A stretch of DNA of 64,000 nucleotides from Pantoea sp. Ep11b. GTDB taxonomy: Bacteria > Pseudomonadota > Gammaproteobacteria > Enterobacterales > Enterobacteriaceae. The translations under genes were made by a program, and so were the position numbers. Below are positions 1 to 7,404 of this stretch, piece by piece; position 1 is the stretch's first letter, and the number at the start of each line of letters is the position of its first letter. Under the pieces are notes generated by a model. It was not told the DNA's origin, did not search any database, and saw only the letters and a program-made list of their open reading frames with translations. The stretch is taken from the NCBI RefSeq assembly GCF_040783975.1, contig NZ_CP160631.1:992001-1056000 (forward strand), read 5' to 3'.

Positions 1-494
1 ACCAGTCCGCGCGCCAGCACCGACGCCGAGCCAGAGCTGGAGCCGCCGCTGACATAGCCGGCGTCGAAGGTATTGCAGACCGCGCCGTAAGGCGAGCGGG
101 TGCCCACCAGACCGGTCGCGAACTGATCGAGGTTGGTTTTGCCGATGACCACCGCGCCAGCGGCTTTCAGCCGGGCGACAGCCACCGCATCCTCACGGGC
201 GGTGTAGGTAAAGGCGGGGCAGGCGGCGCTGGTGGGCCAGCCCATCACATCAATGTTGTCCTTGACCGCGAACGGTATCCCAAACAGCGGCAGCGCCGCA
301 GGATCGCGCTGATAGTCCGCCAGCAGCGGCGCAATCTGTGCCGCTAACTGATCCGGTGTCGCCAGGGTGATCCAGGCGTTATCCTGCGGATCGATCTCCG
401 CCAGGTGTGCGTTGAGCAGGGCGCTAATCTGCTGCGGTGCCTGCTGAATGCGCTGCTGCCAGGCGTGAAGCGTCAGGCCAATGGTCGATGTCAT
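1..494 (-). CDS. Amidase-signature enzyme, probable allophanate hydrolase (N-terminal part; gene runs off the window)
   Basis: About 164 N-terminal residues are visible, read leftwards from an ATG at 494; the rest lies beyond base 1. The amidase-signature core is clear: a PFAVKDNIDV stretch near residues 75-85 carries the catalytic Lys, IGKTNLDQFATG follows, and the Gly/Ser-rich GGSSSGSASV near residues 150-160 holds the cis-Ser of the Ser-cisSer-Lys triad. The wording of these motifs (VKDNIDVMGWPT, ATGLVGTRSPYGA) resembles allophanate hydrolase (AtzF/Dur1 amidase domain), which splits allophanate to ammonia and CO2 after urea carboxylase. GatA-type or other amidases are the alternative, since the C-terminal domain is not visible. 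A partner urea carboxylase would be expected to the left. A GTATAC-centred palindrome lies just upstream of the start. Confidence 0.72.
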   Translation of the reverse strand, partial: MTSTIGLTLHAWQQRIQQAPQQISALLNAHLAEIDPQDNAWITLATPDQLAAQIAPLLADYQRDPAALPLFGIPFAVKDNIDVMGWPTSAACPAFTYTAREDAVAVARLKAAGAVVIGKTNLDQFATGLVGTRSPYGAVCNTFDAGYVSGGSSSGSASVLARGL

Positions 495-508
495 AAGAAG
501 AATTCCAG

Positions 509-519
509 CTGGTATACAA
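509..519. promoter_or_regulatory. GTATAC-centred palindrome upstream of the amidase gene, possible GntR-family operator
   Basis: The bases around 510-518 read TGGTATACA, a near-perfect palindrome 16-26 bases upstream of the amidase start. FCD-type GntR regulators often bind sites with a GTATAC core, and such regulators commonly accompany urea/allophanate gene sets. The rest of the 495-763 gap shows no gene; slt has its ribosome site at 751-759. Function is inferred. Confidence 0.3.
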
Positions 520-763
520 GATGGCATTCAACAGAGCAAAGGGTGTGCCAGTTTTTTAACGCGCTGATTCAACGGGTTAATGACGGTGGTGATAAGATTT
601 TCTGATGATAATTTGCACAATCGCGGCGCGCAGCCTGAGCGATAGCGGTGCGCCGGGGGTCATGGTGCGTAAATTTTGTGAAGAACATGGCAAGAGTCCG
701 GTGGCCTGGTTAGCATGAAGACTGTCTGGCAGTTCGCCGGGCCCAGCAACAGAGGAGATTTAC

Positions 764-2683
764 GTGGTGAAGTGGCGTAACTGGATGATAGGGATCTGCC
801 TGGCCGGCACGGCCAGCAGCGCATGGGCCGATTCGCTTGATCAACAACGGCAACGTTATCAACAAATTAAACAGGCCTGGGACAGCAACCAGATGGCCAC
901 CGTGGATCAGCTCCTGCCGACGCTGCAGGATTATCCGCTTTACCCTTATCTGCAGTATCGCCTGCTGGCGCAGGATCTCGATCAGGAGACCGCGCTGGCC
1001 GTGCAGAACTTTATTCGCCAGTATCCGACGCTGCCGCCTGCGCGATCGCTCAGCACCCGCTTTATCAACGTGCTGGCTTACCGCCAGGACTGGCAGGGCG
1101 TGCTGAACTTCAGCCCGACTGAACCTAAGCCGGTGCAGGCGCGCTGCAACTGGTACTACGCGAAATGGGCCACCGGCCAGCAGCAGGCCGCGTTCGACGG
1201 TGCGAAGCAGATCTGGCTGCGCGGCACGGCGCTGCCTGCGGACTGCGATAAGCTCTTCTCAGTCTGGCAGTCTTCCGGTCAGCTCTCACCGATTACCATC
1301 CTGGAGCGCATCCGGCTGGCGATGAAGGCTGGCAATGACAGCCTGGTAAGTTATCTGGCGAAAACGCTGCCAGCCGATTATCAGACCATGTCTGACGCAG
1401 TGCAGGCGCTGCAGCAGGATCCGCTGACGGTCAGCACCTTCGCCAGCAGCGTCGGTCCCACCGACTTCACCCGCCAGGCGACGATCTACGCCTTTACCCG
1501 TGTGGCGCGGCAGGATATGGAAAATGCCCGCAGCCTGATCCCGATTCTGGTCCGGGCGCAGAAGATGGGGCCGGAGGATGAGCAGGCGCTGAAGGAGATT
1601 GTCGTCTGGCGCATGATGGGCAGCGATCTCACCTCTGAGCAGGCGCGCTGGCGTGATGCGGTGGTGATGAACAGCGAGTCGACCGCGCTGCTGGAACGCC
1701 GGATTCGCCTGGCGCTCACGCAGCACGATCGGCGCGGTCTGAACACCTGGATCGCCCGTCTGCCGCTGGAAGCCAAAGAGAAAGATGAGTGGCAATACTG
1801 GCAGGCCGATCTGCTGTTTGAGAAAGGACGTAAAGAGGAAGCGGAAGAGATCCTGCGTAAGCTGATGCAGGCGCGCGGCTTCTATCCGATGGTAGCCGCT
1901 CAGCGTCTGGGCGTGGATTATCCGCTGCAGGTGGATGAAGCGCCGAAGCCAGACAGCGCCACGGTGCAGGGCCCCGAACTGGCCCGTGTTCGCGAGCTGA
2001 TGTACTGGGGGCTGGATAACCTGGCACGCAGCGAGTGGAGCAATCTGATCGGCAGCCGCACGCATACCCAGCAGCAGATGCTGGCGCGATACGCGAATGA
2101 ACAGGACTGGTGGGATCTCAGCGTGCAGGCGACCATCACGGCCAAAATGTGGGACAGCCTGAAGGAGCGTTTCCCGCTGGCATGGCGGAGCGTCTATGAG
2201 CGCAATACTGAAGTGAAGCAGATCCCGCCGAGCTATGCGATGGCGATCTCGCGTCAGGAGAGCGCCTGGAATCCCAAAGCCCGTTCCCCGGTCGGAGCCA
2301 GCGGTCTGATGCAGATCATGCCCGCAACCGCAGCGCATACCGTGAAGATGTATAACATTCCGGGCTACAGTAACGTCAGCCAGCTGCTGGATCCGGAAAC
2401 CAATATCCAGATCGGCACCCAGTATCTGGAGTATGTCTATCAGCAGTTCAGCCAGAACCGGATCTTCGCTTCAGCGGCCTACAATGCCGGGCCTGGCCGG
2501 GTGCGCAGCTGGCAGAAAATCAGTGGCGGCAACCTTGATGCTGTGGCGTTTATCGAGACAATCCCCTTCTCCGAAACGCGCGGCTATGTGAAGAACGTTC
2601 TGGCGTATGACGCCTACTATCGTCACTTCATGGGCAAGCCTGACCAGATCCTGTCAGATGCTGAGTGGAATCGCCGTTACTAG
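764..2683 (+). CDS. slt: Soluble lytic murein transglycosylase Slt
   Basis: Periplasmic exo-acting enzyme that cleaves the MurNAc-GlcNAc bond of peptidoglycan to give 1,6-anhydro-muropeptides. The 639-residue protein (E. coli Slt70 precursor 645) starts with a signal peptide of about 22 residues ending in SSAWA. The long alpha-superhelical U and L domains fill residues 25-450, and the lysozyme-like SLT domain fills the C-terminus. The catalytic Glu is residue 499 in ISRQESAWNPKA, followed by the GLMQIMPATA motif and AAYNAGPGRV. Translation starts at GTG 764 (a second GTG is next to it), 5 bases after AGAGGAGAT. It is followed by trpR, as in E. coli. Confidence 0.96.
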   Translation: MVKWRNWMIGICLAGTASSAWADSLDQQRQRYQQIKQAWDSNQMATVDQLLPTLQDYPLYPYLQYRLLAQDLDQETALAVQNFIRQYPTLPPARSLSTRFINVLAYRQDWQGVLNFSPTEPKPVQARCNWYYAKWATGQQQAAFDGAKQIWLRGTALPADCDKLFSVWQSSGQLSPITILERIRLAMKAGNDSLVSYLAKTLPADYQTMSDAVQALQQDPLTVSTFASSVGPTDFTRQATIYAFTRVARQDMENARSLIPILVRAQKMGPEDEQALKEIVVWRMMGSDLTSEQARWRDAVVMNSESTALLERRIRLALTQHDRRGLNTWIARLPLEAKEKDEWQYWQADLLFEKGRKEEAEEILRKLMQARGFYPMVAAQRLGVDYPLQVDEAPKPDSATVQGPELARVRELMYWGLDNLARSEWSNLIGSRTHTQQQMLARYANEQDWWDLSVQATITAKMWDSLKERFPLAWRSVYERNTEVKQIPPSYAMAISRQESAWNPKARSPVGASGLMQIMPATAAHTVKMYNIPGYSNVSQLLDPETNIQIGTQYLEYVYQQFSQNRIFASAAYNAGPGRVRSWQKISGGNLDAVAFIETIPFSETRGYVKNVLAYDAYYRHFMGKPDQILSDAEWNRRY

Positions 2684-2696
2684 CTGTGTTAAGCTT

Positions 2697-2718
2697 CCGT
2701 ACTCTTTAGCGAGTACGG
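2697..2718. promoter_or_regulatory. Trp repressor operator upstream of trpR
   Basis: GTACTCTTTAGCGAGTAC at 2699-2716 is an inverted repeat identical, as I recall it, to the core of the E. coli trpR operator, extended here by CC/GG. It lies 13-30 bases before the trpR ATG, so TrpR with bound tryptophan should repress its own gene. Confidence 0.85.
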
Positions 2719-2728
2719 AAGCCTCTCC

Positions 2729-3049
2729 ATGACCCATTCTGATTCCCCCTCTGCCGATGCGCATCCGACAGACGATAGCTGGCAGCGCGTTGTCCTGCTG
2801 ATGCAGCAGGCCTTTGCGGATGGCCATGCGTTGCCTCTGCTGCAACTGATGATGACGCCCGACGAGCGCGAAGCGTTCGGCACCCGTCTGCGGATCATTG
2901 AAGAGTTAATGAACGGCGAAATGAGCCAGCGCGAGCTGAAAAATGAGCTTGGCGTCGGCATCGCGACCATTACCCGGGGATCAAACAGCCTGAAAGAGGC
3001 GCCGCCGGAGCTGAAACGCTGGCTGGAAGCGCGCCTGGGCCGCGCCTGA
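2729..3049 (+). CDS. trpR: Trp operon repressor TrpR
   Basis: Homodimeric DNA-binding protein that, with L-tryptophan as co-repressor, shuts off trp biosynthesis genes and its own gene. The 106-residue product is full length (E. coli 108). The helix-turn-helix lies at about residues 66-88 ([20 protein letters not shown]), the most conserved part of the family, with the co-repressor pocket formed by the flanking helices. The start at 2729 keeps the variable N-terminus at family length and lies just after the operator palindrome. It is convergent with yjjX, whose stop codon begins at the next base, so there is no intergenic space. Confidence 0.96.
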   Translation: MTHSDSPSADAHPTDDSWQRVVLLMQQAFADGHALPLLQLMMTPDEREAFGTRLRIIEELMNGEMSQRELKNELGVGIATITRGSNSLKEAPPELKRWLEARLGRA

Positions 3050-3568
3050 TTACTGCTGATAGAGCGGATGGACGAACGGGCAGAGCGCCAGGATCAGCGC
3101 CTGATGATAGACGCTGGAGCGGCTGAGCAGGCCGTGCGTAAACGCGCCAATCGCGCCGCCCTTCTGTTTGATATTCTCAATACCGGTCAGGCGCGCCATC
3201 TCTTCGCCCAGCTCGCGGCCTTCACGCAGACCCGCCAGCACGGCCGGTGGCAGGGTAAAACTGGCTGAACGCGATTCGCCACGCTGCTTCTGATTTTCCA
3301 CCACCATCCAGGCAAACGCACAATCCTCTTCAATCCCTGCCTCAATCGCGACCCAGAACGCCGCCTCCGGGCGAACCTGGCGGGCATTCATTACGCGCTG
3401 GCGTGCGCCGGTTCGCGTTTCGAGATGGGTTAACGGCTGTGCGGCAACGCCACTATCGACCTCGACCCCTTCGATATGGCAGGATCCTTCGCCGAAAACG
3501 TCGCTGAATGCCTGCGCAATCGCGTGAATCTTCGCTGGGTTGGTTGTGGCTGCGACAACATGGTACAT
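3050..3568 (-). CDS. yjjX: Inosine/xanthosine triphosphatase YjjX
   Basis: House-cleaning NTPase that hydrolyses non-canonical purine nucleotides (ITP, XTP) so that they are not built into nucleic acids. The 172-residue protein has the usual N-terminus [17 protein letters not shown], where the Asn and Lys bind phosphate, and the family block [10 protein letters not shown] near residues 90-100, with acidic residues that bind Mg. The C-terminal segment with [17 protein letters not shown] is typical of the YjjX branch of the Maf/HAM1-like fold. It sits between trpR and gpmB, as in E. coli, transcribed against trpR. The start at 3568 matches the family N-terminus. Confidence 0.94.
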   Translation of the reverse strand: MYHVVAATTNPAKIHAIAQAFSDVFGEGSCHIEGVEVDSGVAAQPLTHLETRTGARQRVMNARQVRPEAAFWVAIEAGIEEDCAFAWMVVENQKQRGESRSASFTLPPAVLAGLREGRELGEEMARLTGIENIKQKGGAIGAFTHGLLSRSSVYHQALILALCPFVHPLYQQ

Positions 3569-3638
3569 AATTGATTGAACCCTCAGGTGATTAAGCGCCT
3601 GGCCCTCAGGCCATTTTATCTGTCAGTCTGAGCCGGAG

Positions 3639-3689
3639 CAGTGCCCACACGCCGCACGTACCCGCTGTACGTCGGGTGATTACGCACTG
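3639..3689. repeat. Nested inverted repeats between yjjX and gpmB
   Basis: CAGTGC at 3639-3644 pairs with GCACTG at 3684-3689, and CGTAC at 3657-3661 pairs with GTACG at 3667-3671 inside it. An RNA from either strand could form a branched stem. The stretch lies in the divergent 203-base gap between yjjX and gpmB. No known element was recognised. Confidence 0.35.
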
Positions 3690-3771
3690 TCTGCGCCCGG
3701 ACTGCCTGCAACAATGACGCCTGTCGGAACAGGCTCTAAAGCGATTTTGTCGCAGTATAACGGAAACTAAC

Positions 3772-4419
3772 ATGCTACAGGTCTATCTTGTTCGTCACGG
3801 TGAAACGGTATGGAATGCGGAACGCCGCATTCAGGGCCAGTCTGACAGTCCATTGACGGAAAAAGGTGAGCAGCAAGCCCGACAGGTGGGTGAGCGCGTA
3901 AAACAGCTGGGGATCACCCATGTGATCGCCAGCGATCTGGGACGGACGCGCCGCACCGCGGAGATTATTGCGGATGCCTGTGGCTGCACCGTGACGCTGG
4001 ATGCGCGGCTGCGCGAGCTGAATATGGGGGTGCTGGAGAAACGTCCGCTGGATGGTCTGACCGCCGAAGAGGAGCAGTGGCGCGCCACGCTGGTCAACGG
4101 CACGGAAAGCGGCCGCATTCCGCAGGGCGAGTCGATGACGGAGATGGCGACGCGTATGCACGCCGCACTCAATGCCTGCCTCGACCTGCCTGCCGGCAGC
4201 CGTCCGCTGCTGGTCAGCCACGGTATGGCGCTGGGGTCACTGGTCAGTACGATTCTGGGGCTGCCCGCCTATGCGGAGCGTCGTCTGCGCCTGCGTAACT
4301 GCTCACTGTCGCGGGTGGATTACCAGCAGAGCGCCTGGCTGGCGGAGGGCTGGATTGTCGAGACGGCGGGAGATGTGTCTCATCTGGATGCGCCTGCGCT
4401 CGACGAACTGCAACGCTGA
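3772..4419 (+). CDS. gpmB: Histidine-phosphatase-family protein GpmB (YtjC)
   Basis: Member of the phosphoglycerate mutase-like branch of the histidine phosphatase superfamily. The N-terminal LVRHGETVWN (residues 6-15) carries the His that becomes phosphorylated. The second catalytic block LLVSHGMALGSLV lies near residues 145-160, and SDLGRTRRTAE near 55-65 supplies the phosphate-pocket Arg. The length of 215 residues equals that of E. coli. The biochemical role is uncertain: annotated as a phosphoglycerate mutase, it behaves in E. coli more like a phosphatase. It ends 38 bases before the convergent rob, with a perfect 9-bp hairpin between them. Confidence 0.93.
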   Translation: MLQVYLVRHGETVWNAERRIQGQSDSPLTEKGEQQARQVGERVKQLGITHVIASDLGRTRRTAEIIADACGCTVTLDARLRELNMGVLEKRPLDGLTAEEEQWRATLVNGTESGRIPQGESMTEMATRMHAALNACLDLPAGSRPLLVSHGMALGSLVSTILGLPAYAERRLRLRNCSLSRVDYQQSAWLAEGWIVETAGDVSHLDAPALDELQR

Positions 4420-4426
4420 TTCTGCA

Positions 4427-4451
4427 GGCTGCCGTCATGATAACGGCAGCC
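4427..4451. terminator. Hairpin between convergent gpmB and rob
   Basis: GGCTGCCGT at 4427-4435 pairs perfectly with ACGGCAGCC at 4443-4451 around a 7-base loop. It lacks a clear U tract on either side, so it may act as a weak bidirectional terminator or as an mRNA 3'-end stabiliser. Confidence 0.6.
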
Positions 4452-4457
4452 CGGCAC

Positions 4458-5339
4458 TTAGCTGTCGGCCGCCTGACGGCGGATAGGGATCAGATAGTCG
4501 CAGCGGATCTCCGTCGGCGGCTCGGCGCGCTTTTTACCGCCGTGGGTATAAAAGCGTTCGATATCCTGTCCCTGACGGCGGGTCAGTCCCAGCGTTGGCA
4601 TGCAGGTGCCGTAGAGTAACAGGATAAACTCCTGCAGGCTGGCGCGGGGGCCGCTGTAGCTGAACTGCACATAATCTCCGGCTTCCAGAATGACGTTATG
4701 GCCGGAGAAGAGGCTGGCCGCGCTGTCCGCTGGCACCGCTGTAGTGTAGAGGATCTCCTGCTCGTCATCTTTCTCCTGGCTGGCGCGCACCTGATGCAGG
4801 CCATACAGCACCGGCGGCACGGTGTCGGTTTCCAGCAGGAACTGCTTCCAGAAGTGAATACGCATCTCGTCGCGGTAGCTGGAAATCTGCTCCAGCGTAC
4901 AGGTGTAGTTCTGGGTCTGTCCCACCAGCACCGTTTCCGGCAGCGTAACGAACGTGGACTCCGGCTGCGGCTCATTATCCAGGCGGATAGGGGGGCGAAT
5001 ACCGAATGAGTTCCAGTCAGACGCGCGACGATACCAGGCGGGCGTCTGAGCAAACTGCTTTTTGAAGGCGCGAGTAAAAGTCTGTTGTGAATCAAAACGA
5101 TACTGAAGCGCGATATCCAGAATCGGCCGGCTGGTCAGGCGCAGCGCCACAGCGGCTTTTGACAGGCGACGGGCGCGGATATAGGCACCGATGGCGTGTC
5201 CGGTCACGTCTTTGAACATCCTTTGCAGGTGCCACTTAGAGTAACCCGCTTTCTGGGCAACGTTGTCCAGCGAAAGGGGTTGATCCAGATGGCTCTCCAG
5301 CCAGACAAGCAAATCGCGAATGATACCGGCTTGGTCCAT
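4458..5339 (-). CDS. rob: Right origin-binding protein Rob, AraC/XylS-family regulator
   Basis: Transcription activator of the mar/sox/rob regulon (efflux, organic-solvent and antibiotic tolerance), also known for binding the right side of oriC. The 293-residue protein has the AraC-type double helix-turn-helix at the N-terminus (residues 5-105, with AGYSKWHLQRMFK and SQQTFTRAFKKQF). A GyrI-like ligand-binding domain occupies residues 120-290 and holds the constitutively made protein inactive until an inducer binds. This domain order separates Rob from the short MarA and SoxS. The gene is divergent from creA, and a mar-box-like sequence lies 49-67 bases upstream of the start. Confidence 0.95.
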   Translation of the reverse strand: MDQAGIIRDLLVWLESHLDQPLSLDNVAQKAGYSKWHLQRMFKDVTGHAIGAYIRARRLSKAAVALRLTSRPILDIALQYRFDSQQTFTRAFKKQFAQTPAWYRRASDWNSFGIRPPIRLDNEPQPESTFVTLPETVLVGQTQNYTCTLEQISSYRDEMRIHFWKQFLLETDTVPPVLYGLHQVRASQEKDDEQEILYTTAVPADSAASLFSGHNVILEAGDYVQFSYSGPRASLQEFILLLYGTCMPTLGLTRRQGQDIERFYTHGGKKRAEPPTEIRCDYLIPIRRQAADS

Positions 5340-5387
5340 AAAACATCCTCATACTCTGGTGGGGCAGCTAAACGCATTCGAAAAATA

Positions 5388-5406
5388 TTAGCACTCATTG
5401 CTCAAA
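5388..5406. promoter_or_regulatory. Candidate mar/sox/rob box upstream of rob
   Basis: TTAGCACTCATTGCTCAAA fits the degenerate mar-box pattern (GCAC half followed by a pyrimidine-AAA half) with a few mismatches. It lies in the rob promoter region, where MarA, SoxS and Rob would be expected to repress rob. Matches to this weak consensus arise easily by chance. Confidence 0.35.
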
Positions 5407-5447
5407 AGACGGGGGCCGTTTTCCGGGGAAGGTTGTGCTAAAACATG

Positions 5448-5470
5448 ACGGGTTAAAACCCGTTTTGGTT
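5448..5470 (+). promoter_or_regulatory. Terminator-like hairpin in the creA leader
   Basis: ACGGGTT at 5448-5454 pairs with AACCCGT at 5457-5463 and is followed by a T-rich run broken by GG. The loop is only two bases in the full pairing, so one inner pair would open. It sits about 70 bases before the creA start on the coding strand and could attenuate read-through. Confidence 0.4.
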
Positions 5471-5533
5471 TGGTCATTATATCGATTAACAGTACATTAC
5501 ATTTTCATCTATTCCATTTGCAATGGTAACTCC

Positions 5534-6007
5534 ATGACAATATCGCGTCTTATAATTGCTGCGTTCACTACGCTGACTTTCTCCAGCCCGCTGTTCGCCG
5601 AGCAGATCGGCTCGGTCGATACCGTGTTCAAGATTTTTGGTCCTGACCATAAGATTGTTGTCGAAGCTTTCGATGATCCGGACGTGAAAAATGTAACCTG
5701 TTATATCAGCCGGGCAAAAACCGGCGGGATCAAAGGCGGGCTGGGGCTGGCAGAAGATACGTCTGATGCCGCGATTTCCTGCCAGCAGATTGGGCCGGTT
5801 GAGCTGAGCGAGAAAATTGCACAGGGCAAAGCGCAGGGTGAAGTGGTCTTCCGCCAGCGCACCTCGCTGATCTTCAAAAAGCTGCAGGTCGTGCGCTTTT
5901 TCGACCAGAAGCGTAATGCGCTGGTCTATCTGACCTACTCCGATAAGGTGGTCGATGGCTCACCGAAAAATGCGCTCAGCGCCGTGCCGATTATGCCGTG
6001 GCACTGA
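5534..6007 (+). CDS. creA: CreA family protein, exported, function unknown
   Basis: A 157-residue protein, the same length as E. coli CreA and nearly identical across its centre ([45 protein letters not shown]). An N-terminal signal peptide ends around residue 22 (SSPLFA), so the mature protein is probably periplasmic. The ATG at 5534 is chosen over an upstream in-frame ATG at 5435 because it begins directly at the signal peptide and gives the family length. The biochemical function is unknown. In E. coli creA heads the creABCD operon for the CreBC two-component system; here the gene is followed directly by a terminator and convergent arcA, so creB, creC and creD are absent. Confidence 0.93.
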   Translation: MTISRLIIAAFTTLTFSSPLFAEQIGSVDTVFKIFGPDHKIVVEAFDDPDVKNVTCYISRAKTGGIKGGLGLAEDTSDAAISCQQIGPVELSEKIAQGKAQGEVVFRQRTSLIFKKLQVVRFFDQKRNALVYLTYSDKVVDGSPKNALSAVPIMPWH

Positions 6008-6026
6008 TATAACAATCCTCGCCGGA

Positions 6027-6056
6027 ATAAAAAAACGCCCGCAGGGGCGTTTTTTT
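6027..6056. terminator. Bidirectional terminator between creA and arcA
   Basis: ACGCCC at 6035-6040 pairs with GGGCGT at 6045-6050, flanked by an A run on the left (6027-6035) and a T run on the right (6050-6056). The symmetry gives both convergent genes an intrinsic terminator. Confidence 0.9.
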
Positions 6057-6078
6057 ACTGGTCTGCTCTGACAGGCGA

Positions 6079-6795
6079 TTACTCCTGCAGGTCGCCGCAG
6101 AAGCGATAACCTTCACCATGAATGGTGGCGATGATCTCTGGCGTGTCCGGCGTGGATTCGAAATGCTTACGGATACGACGGATCGTGACATCGACGGTGC
6201 GGTCGTGCGGCTTGAGATCGCGGCCGGTCATTTTTTTCAGCAAATCGGCACGGGTCTGGATCTTGCCCGGGTTTTCGCAGAAGTGCAGCATGGCGCGGAA
6301 CTCGCTGCGCGGCAGTTTGTAGTGCTCGCCGTTCGGGTTGATCAGTGAGCGGCTGTTGATATCCAGCTCCCAGCCGTTGAATTTATAACTCTCGACCTGA
6401 CGGCGCTCTTCACCCGGCATCGCCAGGTTCATAGTGCGCGACAGCAGGTTGCGGGCACGAATCGTCAGCTCACGCGGATTGAACGGTTTGGTGATGTAGT
6501 CGTCAGCGCCAATTTCCAGACCAAGAATTTTATCGACTTCGTTGTCACGGCCGGTCAGGAACATCAGTGCGACATTGGCCTGCTCGCGCAGTTCACGGGC
6601 CAGCAACAGGCCATTTTTACCCGGCAGGTTGATGTCCATGATCACCAGGTTAACGTCATTGTCAGTCAGCACCTGATGCATTTCAGCACCGTCCGTCGCC
6701 TCATACACCACATAACCTTCCGCCTCAAAAATACTCTTGAGGGTATTACGCGTGACCAGTTCGTCTTCAACGATAAGAATGTGCGGGGTCTGCAT
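6079..6795 (-). CDS. arcA: Aerobic respiration control response regulator ArcA
   Basis: OmpR-type response regulator which, when phosphorylated by the sensor kinase ArcB under low oxygen, represses aerobic-respiration genes and activates some fermentation genes. The 238 residues match E. coli ArcA in length. The receiver domain carries the phosphoacceptor Asp54 in [12 protein letters not shown], the acidic pair near residues 10-12 and Lys in NPRE-preceding TKPF. The winged-helix DNA-binding domain covers residues 135-235 and ends with RRIRKHFE and [10 protein letters not shown]. The 5' flank is long (over 270 bases to a likely FNR site), consistent with a multi-promoter leader. It faces creA tail to tail. 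Confidence 0.97.
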   Translation of the reverse strand: MQTPHILIVEDELVTRNTLKSIFEAEGYVVYEATDGAEMHQVLTDNDVNLVIMDINLPGKNGLLLARELREQANVALMFLTGRDNEVDKILGLEIGADDYITKPFNPRELTIRARNLLSRTMNLAMPGEERRQVESYKFNGWELDINSRSLINPNGEHYKLPRSEFRAMLHFCENPGKIQTRADLLKKMTGRDLKPHDRTVDVTIRRIRKHFESTPDTPEIIATIHGEGYRFCGDLQE

Positions 6796-7404
6796 GTTTA
6801 GCTACCTAAAATTTGCCAACAAATTGAAAACAGGGCGTACAGCGGTATGGCGTTCTCCATCATCGAGAGCGGCGGGCCGCGCGGAACCGTTGTACGAAAT
6901 CATCTTTTGATAAGCCATCTATCAACGTCAACAACAGTATTAGCTCAGCCAGTCAGGATGAAAATTGCATGCCCCAGGCGTTAATGATAATGGCGCATAT
7001 CCTAACTGTATTAACAGCAACCTAACAGCACCAACTACAACCGATAAGCATAAAAAAAACGCTTCGTTGACTTATATCAAATGCAATTGTAGCACGTTAA
7101 CACTTTTGTGAAAAACTTCTCGCATATTGCCTGTTTAGCTCACAAAAAGCATCATTTTCATTACATTTTCCAGGCATGCGAGCCAAAATGAATCCCGAGC
7201 ATCATCACATTCTATCCTGTTGAAGTTAAATGAATTAATAATCCTTTCTTTAATAATGGCCACTTCGGTGATAAAACGTTCCCGGTCACGATTTTTAATG
7301 GGTTTTAACATCCTTAACACTCTATTTTCTTATTACCTCCTGACGACTGAATCATTAACAGCCATGTTAATATGGCGTTATGTAAATGGACCAATGGAAT
7401 AAAT
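6796..7404. other. 609-base gap between divergent arcA and lasT
   Basis: The stretch is AT-rich compared with its surroundings and holds the arcA leader and promoters, including an FNR-like box at 7067-7080. Open frames of about 60 codons occur on both strands here (for example 7135-7320 on the minus strand) but none has a good ribosome site or a recognisable product. The small E. coli gene yjjY that lies here was not recognised. Confidence 0.6.
7067..7080. promoter_or_regulatory. FNR-type box upstream of arcA
   Basis: TTGACTTATATCAA differs from the FNR consensus TTGAT-N4-ATCAA by one base. It lies 272 bases upstream of the arcA start. Activation of arcA by FNR in the absence of oxygen is established for E. 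coli; the assignment here is from sequence alone. Confidence 0.65.

Noticed and set aside
405..605. A 66-codon frame upstream of slt
   Set aside because: Starts inside the amidase gene on the opposite strand and has no ribosome site or conserved content.
7135..7320. A 61-codon frame in the arcA-lasT gap
   Set aside because: No ribosome site, no resemblance to yjjY or another known small protein; AT-rich DNA yields such frames easily.
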